A DNA stretch of 64,000 bases from Prunus persica (Eukaryota; Streptophyta; Magnoliopsida; Rosales; Rosaceae): the NCBI RefSeq assembly GCF_000346465.2, contig NC_034014.1, forward strand, positions 3,768,027-3,832,026, given 5' to 3'. Shown one piece after another: positions 18,647-30,669 of this stretch (positions are counted from its first letter, which is position 1; every line of letters starts with the position of its first letter). The translations under genes were made by a program, and so were the position numbers. The notes under the pieces are model-generated. The model saw only the letters and a program-made list of their open reading frames with translations, was not told the origin of the DNA and ran no database searches.

Positions 18647-21600
18647 TTATTGAGGATTTGGTAGACGGCTATTGGCAGAAGAGACCCTGGACCCCCATTC
18701 AAGCAGCTCTTTGCTTGTGTCATCCTTGTGAACAATCACTTCTATGAAGCACAGGCAGTCTTTCTTCTCCCCTGTTGCTGTTGCAATGGCTTCTGTTAGC
18801 TCCTCTTCAGTACGAACCTGAGACAAAAATAAACAGAAATGTAATCATGATTTAACATCTCCAATTCAGTATTAGTCTAATAAAGCTATGACAACGTTAT
18901 TCACACTTCCAATTTGTCATCATGCATTCTATTCCCGAGTGTGTTAAAAACAATTAAATATTGTTTTTAGAGTGTAAAATGACAATAGGAATAGCAGCTG
19001 CCTAAAGCATATGCGCCTATTCTATAGAATATTTTTGTATCACCAACCTTGGTTGTCCAGCAGTTTCCTTCACCATTGTGGATTGCATCCACCAAACCCG
19101 TGTAGTTCCAGTTTTTGATCACATTGTAGGGCCCATCATGGATTTCAACTTCTATGGTGTATCCACCATTGTTGATAAGGAAAATGATGCTCTTTTGTTC
19201 ACATCGAATCATGGTTGACACATCTTGCGCAGTCACCTGTCACCCAAAATGTCATATATATACAAGCGTTTAGATCAATTCAACAACATTTCTATGAAAT
19301 CTAAAGTTTGATTAACAATGGTTGAAACGTTCTAACCTGGAAGCTCCCATCACCAATGCAAGCAATGACACGCTTGCTTGGTACCGATTGTGCATACCCA
19401 AGAGTTGCACCAACAGACCAACCAATGGAACCATATTGCATCTGGAATTCATACCTGCAACACCAACTTTTTCTCTCTAATGATATTGTCACAATAAAAA
19501 GCCTCAAAATGAAATTGATAGGTTCTTTGTTGCATGCTCACCCACATCCTTCTGGCAATTTTAGTTTCTGGCAGTTAAACCAAGAATCTCCAGTCTCAGC
19601 AATAACAGCAGTATCAGCTGAAAGAAGCTTCTGAATGTGCTGGAACATAATGTTGACTCTCAAAGGCTCATTAGGTTGACATTTGACAGGCTGGCCCTCT
19701 GGGACGAAGATTCTGTGGTAGTTTTCATAAGCAGTTGTGTTTTTGTTGACCCTTTTTGCAAGTGCTTGTAAAAAGTCCTTCATTAGAACACAGCCAAAAG
19801 AAGGGCCATTGCCCATGACCACACGATCGGGCTGCACAATGATTGCCTTCTCCTTTTTGAGAAGGAGAGAGTACCCAACAGAGCTGTAGTCATTGAAGAT
19901 TGGACCAGCAAACAAGTATGCATCAGCAGACTCCACAATCTCACCACAGTAGGCAGTGCCCACAGCTCCCCAGTATGTCCCCATGTAGTGAGGGTGGGTT
20001 TCTGGGAAATGCCCTTTGGCTGATGGCATCACAGAAACTGCATAGCCACTGGCATCTGCAAACTCAACAAAGGCTTCATGGGCCTTTGCCACTCGGAGTT
20101 TCGGTCCGCCCACCATCACTGGCTTCACCGCCTTGTTTAAGAAGGCTGCTGCAGCCTCCACAGCAACTTCTAGCCCCATCTTGTTAGTCATTCTGTATCA
20201 AGAAATCATCGAATTAACATAAACAAACATCTCAAACTCAAGAAGCCCTGCTGAGGAAATATTATGTTGGCAGACTGTCAACCTGCCATCTCACAGAAGA
20301 AACCATCAAGGATTAACAAAGAAGTTACCTAGGTGAGATAGCAAATTTGATGGGCTCTCTGCTAAAAGTTGGATGTGGAATGCCAGGCATGTTGCAACTA
20401 ATGCTAATATAGACTGGCTTGCTTTCTTTGAGAGCAGTAGAAATGGCTGTATCAATTTGTTCATGTGCATCTTCCAAGTTATTCACCACAGCCTGACATA
20501 GCAAATCACACAAACCAGATCAATCACTTGGGTGTATATATTGGCCAAGAATGAAAATATTGGCGATATCGATATTATCGGGCCTTCAATTTAGGGATAT
20601 TTCGGGGATATATTGATGTCATTTTAGGTATCAGCGATACAAAAAACATAGATAATAGCTTACAAACACGGAATTTTGAAGTGAAACTTTTATAGATATT
20701 AAGCACATTATCAATGAATGTATTGAACTAATAAAATTCAGAATATACAAAGTATAAGATATGCATATGATGAAATGTACGTATATATATAATGCGTGAT
20801 GAAAATCTTGAAAATAAATACAGTTAGACTTAACACAACAAAGACAACATTATTCAAACATAACCCAACCCAACCCATTAATATATAACCGAACATTATA
20901 TTACAAGAATCAGACTTAATGATAAAGGAAATGAAAGATAGAAGATTAGGTGAAAAATAAAATCAAACACACAAGAAACCGATCAACCAGAGAGAGGAGG
21001 GGAATAGTCAAAGATAGCCGAAATGACTGAGAAGAGAATAAAGGAGAAGCTACTAAGTATTAGAGCTTGGTTTTTGACATTGATTCAGTGGCTGGGACCT
21101 ATGATTACTTTCAAAACTGAAGACAAATTTCTGAGTTATTTATCTGGTATTGGGAAATATCGGTAAATATCGACGATATCGGGGGTTATCAGGATATATC
21201 GCCAAGAAGGATATATCGGCCGATATTTTCATCCTTGATATTGGCAAAAGAACCCAAATCCCAATTTGCCCAAACAAACACTACATATTATATGAACACA
21301 AATCCAAATTTCAACAAAACAAAAAAAAGAAAACTTACTGTCCTTAAGACAAAACATACCATATCATCAGATTGAATCTTCCATTCCATATATTCAAGAA
21401 ATCAAAGGTGTAAAATAAAGAGTTGGGCTTACTTGAAAGCAGGTGACGGTCTGGAAGCAACGGAGTTCTTGACTAAAATCGGCCAAACCAATGGTGTGGT
21501 GAAGAATTCTGTTGGTGCCATAATCATTTGTGTTAGGCCCTCCAACAATACAAATGACAGGAAGGTTCTCACTGTAAGCTCCAGCAATGGCATTGAGAAC

Positions 21601-21957
21601 ACTAAGCCCACCCACTGTGAAAGTGACAACACAAGCCCCAACCCCACGAGCCCTGGCATAGCCATCGGCAGCATACCCAGCATTGAGCTCATTGCAGCAG
21701 CCAATGTTCGTGAGCCCTGGCTCAGCAATGAGATGGTCAAGAAGGGTAAGGTTAAAATCACCGGGCACAGAGAACACATCTTGAACACCAATCTCCACGA
21801 GGCGGCGGGCCAGGTGGCGGCCTAGAGTGGCGTCGGAGGAGGCAATGGTGGAAGGAGGGTGAGAGTCATGGACTGAAGCTGTGCCGTTTTGGGGAGGACA
21901 GACAACATTGTTGTTGCTGGGTTTGCATGAGTCCAGTGAGCCAATGCTGGTGGCCAT
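18647..21957 (-). CDS. PDC: pyruvate decarboxylase
   Basis: A cytosolic thiamine-diphosphate enzyme that converts pyruvate to acetaldehyde and CO2, the entry to ethanol fermentation under low oxygen. Six exons (21433-21957, 20329-20492, 19542-20192, 19337-19454, 19048-19236, 18647-18817) sum to 1818 nt, i.e. 605 aa, the normal plant length. The N-terminal domain has [14 protein letters not shown] and the catalytic-region [19 protein letters not shown]. The ThDP-binding motif runs from GDGS (exon 4) to INNGGYTIE (exon 5). The C-terminus ends RLPNPQ. The ATG at 21957 opens [16 protein letters not shown], a usual plant PDC start. Intron 1 (20493-21432) holds a 692-bp hAT-type MITE. The promoter has a good TATA box and an anaerobic-type AAACCA. 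Which of the several plant PDC paralogues it corresponds to is not clear. Confidence 0.97.
20546..21237. mobile_element. non-autonomous hAT-type MITE in PDC intron 1
   Basis: A 692-bp AT-rich element bounded by inverted ends: left CAAGAATGAAAATATTGGC, right (reverse complement) CAAGGATGAAAATATCGGC, with weaker pairing further in. It is flanked by a perfect 8-bp target duplication ATATTGGC at 20538-20545 and 21238-21245; 8-bp duplications are the hallmark of hAT elements. The subterminal regions are dense in GATATC/ATATCG motifs, a layout expected of transposase-binding repeats. No transposase frame is present. Confidence 0.88.
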
Positions 21958-22101
21958 GGTTATAAAACAGAGAGCTTTGTAAGTGAAATGGAGAGAAAAC
22001 AAGATTGGGGTTTTGTTTTTCTAGTGGATCTAGACAACAAAATCAGAGAAAAGATTGGATCTTTGAGAGAATGTTGGGAGGAGGAGAGAGAGTTGGAGGG
22101 A

Positions 22102-22109
22102 TTTATATA
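22102..22109 (-). promoter_or_regulatory. TATA box of PDC
   Basis: CTATATAAAT on the coding strand, about 145 bp ahead of the ATG, in a CT-rich leader context. A strong plant TATA sequence at a plausible distance. Confidence 0.7.
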
Positions 22110-22140
22110 GGGATGGTTGTAGACGTGAAATAAGGTGGTG

Positions 22141-22146
22141 TGGTTT
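22141..22146 (-). promoter_or_regulatory. anaerobic response-like element of PDC
   Basis: The coding strand reads AAGAAACCACACCACC. AAACCA is the core of the plant anaerobic response element and of the hypoxia-responsive promoter element bound by group VII ERF factors. It lies just upstream of the TATA box, which fits a low-oxygen gene, but a six-base match alone is weak. Confidence 0.4.
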
Positions 22147-22149
22147 CTT

Positions 22150-23550
22150 GGGGAAGAGGACAAGACTCTTTCGCGTTATGTATGGTAATTGAGTGAGTGC
22201 TAAGTATAGGAGAAGGACAGCTACACCAGTGTCCTGTTACAATATTTTTTTTGAATTTCTGTCCTATTATTTTTTGGTATTAACGTTCGTTTTTAGCATT
22301 GTGAAAATAAATCATTGTTTTACATATATATATGGTAATATTCTCTTATTGGCTATCGGACATAAATACGTAATGGGACTGTCAATCTAAATTGTACATC
22401 TAAATAAGATTCATATTCTGTCGCTCATTGCCAAATCGAGTTATTTCTCGGGTCTCAGCTGTTCTTGTATAATATATTAGAGAATAAATGGTGAAATTTG
22501 ATTATGATATGTGTGTAGAATCTTCAAGAATATCACAATTAATTGTAATTACGGGTACATATTTAGGTAATACCTTGGTACCCAATTCATTTCCTTATAT
22601 TTTTTCTTGACGAATACCCAAGTCATTTCCTAAAGAAAATGGAATTTTCTTCCTTAGATCTTTGCAATATCTGAAAACATATTTCCATTAAAATAAAATA
22701 AAATAAATTAACATTAGTTAGAATTCGTGACAAAACATTTCAATCAAAGCTAATGTCATATGATAAATAAGAAAACATGTTTACCTAGGGTTCAAATCAG
22801 TGGTAGGAATGTGCTTAAATTCCTATGGACTGTCAAAATCACACAAATATTGTTTCCATGGGAGTCTAAGGGGACCTAAGGCTTCCTTTCTACGGCACTA
22901 TAGAGGTTCCCTCCTTTTGAGTTTTTAGGGAAAGAGAGAGGGAGTTAGACCAATTGGTTAAGCCAGTGTGTCAGTCCTCTTGCAATAACGCTTTGTCGTG
23001 GAGAGAGAGTGAGAGGAGAAAAGGTGGTGCCAGTTGATCAGTTCCATGCAGGGAAAGTACAGAAAAGATTTTGCCATAGATAGAGACCACTGATTTCTAA
23101 ACCGTAAGCTGTGCCACCAGTTTTGTACATTTGACAGTTCTTATTCTTGTCAACAGAAATGAGCTTTTTGCTGCTCTTAAAAGGCTCATATTGTGTGTCT
23201 TCATTCAAACGAGAAGTAAATAACATAGATATATGAGGCTACAATTGCATTATATCATAAACAACGTAGATTTTCTTTTCTCCAGAGTGGAAAACATTTT
23301 GGCATGGCTTCTCTGTAACTGAGTATTAAAAGAATCAAGACTTCAAGATGGAGAATCAGAATATGCAAAACTTTGTTAGTTAGTTCGACTATTTTGTTTA
23401 TATTAGCTCTAAGATACAACCATTAACAATGGCTTACTTTCTCTGATACGTAGTGTAACATATAAACCTGAAATATCTGCAAGTTTCGAACAAAGCACGA
23501 AACGTACTTGATCTTCCGATGGATAGTACCATATGCCTTCATCCTAGAAG
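22150..23550. other. intergenic region between PDC and the K+ transporter
   Basis: No gene is supported. A box-B-like GGTTCAAATC near 22790 and a GGTTAAG phrase near 22957 may be old SINE debris. A small minus-strand open frame at 23038-23226 lies in the likely 3' UTR of the potassium transporter and has no recognisable domain. Confidence 0.45.
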
Positions 23551-26500
23551 TTAGACATAGTAAATCATACCGACTTCAAGCAAAGAGGTATGAGGCACGT
23601 TCAAAACAACATCAGGCTCCCTACAGTTCTTTCTCAGAAAAGCATAAACAATATCTATAGCAACTTTCTTGAAAAAGGATGATGATTTCTTTGCCTTTGC
23701 ATGTGAATGTCCAAGAATATAAGTGACACCAGATTCTTTGGCTTCTAATATCCGCAGGGACTCATCTTTAGAAAGAGAAGTTTCCATGTTTTCTTCATCA
23801 TTCGAGTCAACTAAAGTGTGATCTGGAGCATGACGGGCTTCAGCATCTGCAAACTCTCTAGAGCATCCAGTTACTGGTTCCAAAGGACATTCTTCCTCTG
23901 TTTCTACAAACTGCAGTATACTAGACACCAATATATTCTCAAAATTACAGGTTTCCTGTTGAAGATCCTTGTAACCATACCTCACAATGCACCGGAACAT
24001 GCCACACTCCTTCGGGCCTACCCTACTAATGAGCAACCTTTCCTTTCCACTAATGTGGGGTACTTGAACAGATTTGACAGAGACGAATATTAGGACCTTA
24101 TGGAATGCAGGTAGATTAGTTACAAAGTGTCCGAAAACTGGTGGTATCCCGGTCACCAAATTAGTGTAAACAAGTCCAATTCCAGGGACCCGAACCATGC
24201 CAAGGCTAGGCCCTAAGCACACTATTCTATTAATTGAGACCTTGTTTTCAACATCAAATTGGTGTTTCATCATTGTTCCATAGTTCCATATGTACGTCAC
24301 ACCCATAAAGATCAGAGACAGCACAACCGGGATCCATCCACCTTCTGGGATCTTGCTGATGGATGCTGCAATGTAAATCAGCTCAATTGATCCAAACAGC
24401 ATTAAAAATGCTACTGCATTTAGTATCCTTTTCTTCCAGACAATTATCATTACCAGAGCCATTAAGCAAGTTGTCACAAACATTACAGCGGTGACTGCCA
24501 GCCCTACCAAATCCAACAACATGATCAGAGTTCATTCATGAAAATAGTAAGTATACCATAGAAATAATGCTCAGATTTATACCATATGCATGACCCATCA
24601 TGTTTGTGTCCCTCAATCCAATTGTCACAGCTAAACAAAGGCACATTAACATCCAATTGACCTCTGGAATGTATATTTGCCCATATATTTTACTTGAGGT
24701 ATGAACTATCTTCACGCGGGGAAAGCATTTCAGTGCACAGCACTGGCTTATAATGGAGAAGGTAGCTGAAATTACTGCCTGGCTTCCGACCACGGATGCA
24801 AAAGTGGCAATTATGAACACTGGCCAAAACACAGCTTCTGCAGTGGCCATATAACAATGGCATAAATACGGAAGATGACAACGAATAATATAAACTATTT
24901 GGGTACTATGATAAATAGATAACTTCTTACCTGGTATGGCTTTATAGAAACTTCTCTGAATGTCTTCATGATGCTTGGAAAGGAATGCAGCCTCACCCAT
25001 GTATGAAATAACCAGAGAGGGATATACTAGTAATGTGAAGGCCATCTGGGATTCGATGACAAGTGTTTCAACATTAATATTCAAATAAGATAGAAATAAT
25101 TTATAGATGCCATTTCAATCATTCAAGGCATCAGAATCTGTAAGTACAACTGACTGAAAAGTTACCTTTATTGAAAGCGAAGAGAAGTGGCCCAAATTAG
25201 CAAACATCGCCTCTACACCTGAGATAATATTCCGGAGGAAACTAGTTTCCAGTAGCTCTGTTTAGCAGCAAGTAAACCACAATTACTGCATCAGGAGTTC
25301 AAAGAGATACCTGTGATTGAAAGAACAACTCCTGCTAACGAAACCCATCCTTCAACGCCTGTGCTTCTAAGGAACTTCAACATGTAAACTGGAGAAAGTG
25401 CGTGAAATATACGTCGATTCCAATGAAATATGTTGTATATTCCAATGCCACTAATACACAGAAGCCATGCTGTAACAATTGGAGCAAACATGAAAGCAAC
25501 TCTGTGTGTTCCATGATGCTGAAGGGAGAAAAGCCCCACTAAGAGGACACATGAAATTATGACAACATAATCTGAGAGACAGAAAGAAAGAAACCAAACA
25601 GAAGTTTAGTGAATAGTGAAGCATGAATGTTTAAAAGGTTACATATTGGTATACTTACTGTCATGGAGTTCTGTGAACTTAAGCTTAATCCCTGAGACTG
25701 CTGAAAGAACTGAAAGGAGAAATACAGGAGAATCTCTATTATGTTATGGTCTCTTATTAACAGACAATTTGAGCACTAAAAGACTCTAATTAAATTCGAT
25801 ATGATAGCGAAAGACCACGAGATGCTTGTTGGGGTTTGGAAATAAATCATCATATAAATATATGTTATACATAGTCATTTTCCTCTTTCAAACACGTTCT
25901 GCCTAACAAATCTCCAAACTGTATATGCCATACTAGTGCAGCATAGTACTTATTTAGCTCTGTCACAATAGGCTACGTACATGTTTTAAATACAGGTAGC
26001 ATTTAAAAATCAGATTCAACCAAATTCTTTTCATGGACACATATGTATAATGTGTATTTCTCTGTGTCTAACATGTCACAAAATTATCAGAATTTATACC
26101 TGTAATCTGAAGGATATGATGCTTATTCACAACCACATCAATATCTTGAGAAGTTAAGATGAGCTAGCCTAGAATTTGAAAATTTCAGGTAATGGAACTT
26201 GTACGGGTCAGAATATAAACATCACCACAGAGGATTTGATTACACTAGCCACCTGATATTGCAGGAGTGAGTACACCATCACCAATTGCCATACAGGTTC
26301 CAAATAGAACAAAAACCAGTAGCCCTTTGCGAAATCCTGGGTGCTTGTTGAAGAATAATTTCAGAGCTGAACTCTGCCATGTATCTGTGGTTCCTTCTGT
26401 CACATACTCAGACAATTTCTCATCTGTGATTTCTTGATTGGGTAGAATGCTTAATCTTGCATGACGGCAGAGAAGGGAGTACAAGGCAAAGGTACCTCCT

Positions 26501-27542
26501 GCACCATATGCACAACATTGGTATTGAGAAACTGTCTTTCTATCATATCCAAATCTATAGTCAATACCTTAAAAGCTTATTGCAAAGGTCTATTGCAAAA
26601 CTAGATGAGATAACGATCAAACAAAAAATTACAAGAAGCTTGAGCTGAACATTTTTTCTTTTTTTCAGTGTTGAAACGGGTGTTGTATATATGCAAAGCA
26701 GAAACCAACCATTAGACAGTGATGGGAAGCTTGAGTGATTAGATGAATCCGGTTATTTAGCAATCAGATAGTACTCAAATGAAATCAACAAAACTGTACC
26801 TTCACCATTGTCATCAGCCAACATCACAATGAAAACATATTTGCAGAGAGCAATGAGAGTAAACGTCCAGAAAATAAAGGAAAGCACGCCAAAAATCTCT
26901 TCATCATCCTCTTGAAGGCTCAACTTTCCAGAGAAGGTCGTCTTGTAAACATAGAGAGGGGATGTACTGAGGTCACCATAAACCACTCCCAGACTTTGAT
27001 AAGCCAGTGTGAGCACAGTTGTATAGGATACCTTCTGCATACTCTGATTCAAGACAACAAACTTTAAACATATGTGGACAAGTTCAATAAATCAATGGTT
27101 TAGAAAGATCTAAGCAGGTTTGTCAGTACTCAAAGCTAATAAAAGTTCATGAACCCATAGTTCAGCAGCTGCATTGAAGAATAAATTTACTTTATTGAGA
27201 TTTTATGCTCTGTTCTCAATCTTTATTTATCTGGCTGCTTAAATTCTAAGGTAAATCCTATCATTCAATCTACTTTTCCTAGAGACAAAAAGGAGACGCC
27301 TTTCGAAGCAAAGAAAATATAAAGTCTGTTGACAAAACTATAAAAGATGCACACTTTGTGCAAATGCTTGAAATGAAAAATAGATGCCTCTAAATCCCTG
27401 TGTTAGTGAAGCAAAACCAACCAACATGTACTTCTTCGGTAATGATTACTGCTTTAGTTATCCTTTCAGAGCCCATTTTTGTTAAAATGGATCCAATTTA
27501 CCCAGAAACCAGAAATAACAATTTTAAAAACAGGAACCCCTG

Positions 27543-27573
<31 letters not shown>

Positions 27574-27910
27574 GTCCCTGTTCCATAGGAGCTGCATGCT
27601 CCAGATGTCATTTCATATATGCATAAAATCGTTCAAAACCTCACTAAATTTAAAGAGAAGCATTTCACTAAAACCTCTTTGTCCAAGAAACCTTGCAAAA
27701 TGCATGACATTCATAAGGCTATTAAGCACACAAGAAGTGCAAAAATATTAATAATAACATAGCAATGACATCATAAAACCAAGCAACTAATAATATTGAG
27801 AAAAATGTTAACACTGTCATGCAATAATGCAAAGTGCTTAATTATGAGGTGAGAAAGAAGAATACCCGTGGAGATATTCCCTGCTCCATTAATTCTTCAG
27901 ACGGATTCAT
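23551..27910 (-). CDS. KUP1: KUP/HAK/KT potassium transporter, KUP1/KT1 type
   Basis: A multi-pass K+ uptake carrier of the KUP/HAK/KT family (about 12 membrane spans), probably proton-coupled and at the plasma membrane. Nine exons (27866-27910, 26800-27043, 26253-26498, 25659-25709, 25311-25571, 25166-25218, 24931-25045, 24583-24837, 23551-24503) give 740 aa. Exon 1 encodes only [15 protein letters not shown], close to the start of Arabidopsis KUP1, which supports the ATG at 27910. Family signatures follow: [53 protein letters not shown], and the conserved C-terminus [20 protein letters not shown]. The cytosolic C-terminal tail has a variable acidic insert (around EEENMETS-type residues). 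A long (GA)n tract sits in the leader next to the ATG. Confidence 0.95.
27541..27570. repeat. (CT)n microsatellite in KUP1 intron 1
   Basis: About 13 CT units on the plus strand, inside the first intron of the potassium transporter gene. Confidence 0.9.
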
Positions 27911-27911
27911 G

Positions 27912-27913
<2 letters not shown>

Positions 27914-27954
<41 letters not shown>
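27914..27954. repeat. (GA)n microsatellite in the KUP1 5' leader
   Basis: About 20 GA units on the plus strand, read as CT on the mRNA strand, ending about 5 nt before the ATG. It lies between the TATA box and the start codon and is therefore transcribed. Confidence 0.9.
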
Positions 27955-27958
<4 letters not shown>

Positions 27959-28003
27959 CAGAGTAAAACAAGTGACTGAAGGGGAAGAAAGGCTGAGAAC
28001 AAG

Positions 28004-28011
28004 TTTATATA
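28004..28011 (-). promoter_or_regulatory. TATA box of KUP1
   Basis: TATATAAA on the coding strand about 100 bp ahead of the ATG; the only good match near the start. Confidence 0.6.
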
Positions 28012-28019
28012 ACGAGAGA

Positions 28020-30669
28020 GAGTAGAGAATGTAGTAAGTGAGAAGGCAAGTGTTGTGTTGTTCTTCCAAACTCAGGTTGCAAAAGGCATTCAATGCTCTT
28101 TTTACCTCTCTTTCAGATTTTTGTAATTTTCAATCCTCCAACTTTATATTGTACTTATCCCCTTCCCCTCTATTTTAATCTTAACATCATTATACTATTA
28201 CATAAATATAAACCCAGAACCCAAAACAAAGAAAAACTCAATAAAATAAGCTAATCAGGATTACATATTTAAATATCAGTTTTATTAACAATTATGTGAA
28301 AGTAGGTTGATTGTGGTCAAAGGTATAAACACTTGATTTGACTGACAAATGGGCAAATGGGCATCACTTTCAGAGTGTCATTGTGTGTAGAGATTAAGAT
28401 TAGGTGGAAAGTCGATTTTCCTAATTTAAATTTTGTTAGTCCATGAAAAGGATGTGAGTTCAGGCAAATTTAAAAGGATTTTCCTTATTTAAATTTTGTT
28501 AGTCACAGTGTCACCATCACCCTCCTGTATCTAAGTTTGACTGATCAAATTAAGCTGGATGCTAGCAGAATTAGGTTACGAAATTGGGCATTTTACCACT
28601 CCTCAATGATACCTACTGCCTTCTAACATATTAAAATCTCATGCAAAAAGTATTCAGAGTTTTCTTCTTTGTTCAACCTATTAGAATGAGAGCAGCAGGC
28701 ACCCCTTCATTTGTGGCATATTTTTGCGCCTAACATGTGGGCAATTCATATTAAGTAACTTAGTTTTGACACCATATTAGAATGCGAGCAACAATCCAAA
28801 CAGAAATCATTTGAGAGGGGGTGGAAAAGCCCAAAGCTTTTTAAATCACTGTTGCAAAACTTTCATCCTTTGAGGTAAGGTGGATACTCTCAACACAACC
28901 AAGCCACAAGTACATGGTTTCATACTTGGTATTTGATGCAACGAGCCAATTGGGAAGTTATATTCATTATTGATGTACATTATCTACCAATAGCATAAGA
29001 TGCCAAGACATGATGTTACTTATCAGAATAGACTGAAAGAGATTTGATGCGAACCATCTCTCTCTCTCTCTCTCTCTCTCCAACATCACAAGTAAAATCC
29101 AATATTAGGAAGATGATCAACTCTTCAAGCACAGCCAAAGGTTACATTAGCGGACAAAATGAATTAACATAATTATCCTTAGAGCAGCAAATCATAAATT
29201 TGAACTATAACTAAGATATGTCCACCATAACAACCAAATCCTACGACTTGGATCATATTCTTCCCATAATATAAAGGCCAAAACAAAATGGGTGCCAGCC
29301 GTACAACATCACATTGCATTATGGGCAGAAATGGTTGTTTATGGTTTTGGACTAAATATGAATGAATGAATGAATGACTAAGAAGAAGTAAGATTATCTA
29401 TCTAGTCATAGTCTGCATGCCTATCTTGTTTCTTTCTCATAGCCTTATTGGATTCCGGACCAAACCGTACGTCCTCTTATTGATTTTCCAGTACATACAT
29501 TGCATGGGATCGAAGAGGGAAAAATATTAGAATTCTAAAAACAAGAGAAAAAAAACACAGAGAAAGCTACAAGCATATGTTAGGTATGCTCTCTACGTCA
29601 AGTATTTATAGCTCTCTTAATTCTGTCTGTCCATCCCCCCTCCCCAACCCAATTTGATTGATTCAATTATGCACGTACACCCCTTTGGAGATTGGTTGGT
29701 CACTTGACTTGGTTTGAAAGGAGACCCACATACGAGAAAAAGTTGATCTACCATCTTACAAGAAAGTGAGCCATTTGCTCCCCCACATTTGTGCTTCAAT
29801 GGATTCTTGGGACACCCATCTTTCACTATCAGCCCCACAACCTTTTCCTTTCCCACGTGCACCAATCTTGATAATCCGGTTTCGTTTCCGATTTTCCATT
29901 TCCGTTTGCAAAGGGTTGGACCACCCTACCACTCGTTAAGGAGAGACTTTTATTTCGATTTCTCAGTTTGCAAAGGGTTAGACAACATTTCATCCTACCA
30001 GAGAAATCACATGCACCCGTTCTCACCCCTAGAGAAGAGAGGAGTGAGAAGGGATATGCACCCACTGCGGCCAAAGCCGCTTTTAAATAAGCACTTCTAG
30101 CATCATTTGGATAAGCGCTCAGCCATTAAAAGACCTGGGTTTTTTGTTAAAAAAAAAAAAGAAAAAAAGAATGCCAACATGCATATAATAAAAGCACTTT
30201 CAGCAAAAGCTCACTTCCAAACAGGCCTGTAGTTATGGAAGTTTACTTGAGCAAAGGGGCAACCTAATGGGCCCGAGGATAGGTTGTGATTAGTTAACAG
30301 AGGCTAGATTGAACATGGCACAATTCGATACCAGGTAAACAATTTCCTTCACAACCATGTTGGCTTCCAAAACAGAACATATGTGACCCAAAATAGCATG
30401 GGAAATTCGAGACCCTAAAACAAATCAAGAAATTATATCCAAACAAAAGGTCCTCTGTTTTTATAACAAGTAATTTTCACTGACCTGTAACTTACTCCCA
30501 AGTAATCAAATAGGGTGGGAAACTCTGGTGACAACAAACCAAACTCATAACAAAACACAATCCTCAACCTTCAAACATGACCCAAAAGTCTGACCAAATT
30601 TTGACGACCAACACGACACCAATTGGACGCAAGAACAGACCCACAGCAAAAACCCCCAACTTTCACTCT
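28020..30669. other. intergenic region between the KUP1 promoter and RanBP1 3' end
   Basis: No gene is supported. Features seen: an imperfect direct repeat with TTATTTAAATTTTGTTAGTC-like phrases near 28415-28505; a (CT)n tract at about 29057-29081; and AAGCACTTTTAGC/AAACAGGCC-type phrases near 30080-30230 that look like MITE ends. The open frames here are short and lack domains. Confidence 0.45.
30080..30232. mobile_element. possible degraded MITE
   Basis: The left side reads GCTTTTAAATAAGCACTTCTAGC and the right side, inverted, reads GGCCTGTTTGGAAGTGAGC then GCTGAAAGTGCTTTTAT, so AAGCACTT-type blocks face each other across an A-rich centre. No target duplication was found. Short and decayed, so only a tentative call. 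Confidence 0.3.

Noticed and set aside
21958..22002. PDC N-terminal extension to 22002
   Set aside because: Position 22002 has TTG, not ATG, on the coding strand; the first ATG is 21957 and matches usual plant PDC starts.
23038..23226. Minus-strand 62-codon frame downstream of the K+ transporter
   Set aside because: It lies in the expected 3' UTR or flank and has no family resemblance.
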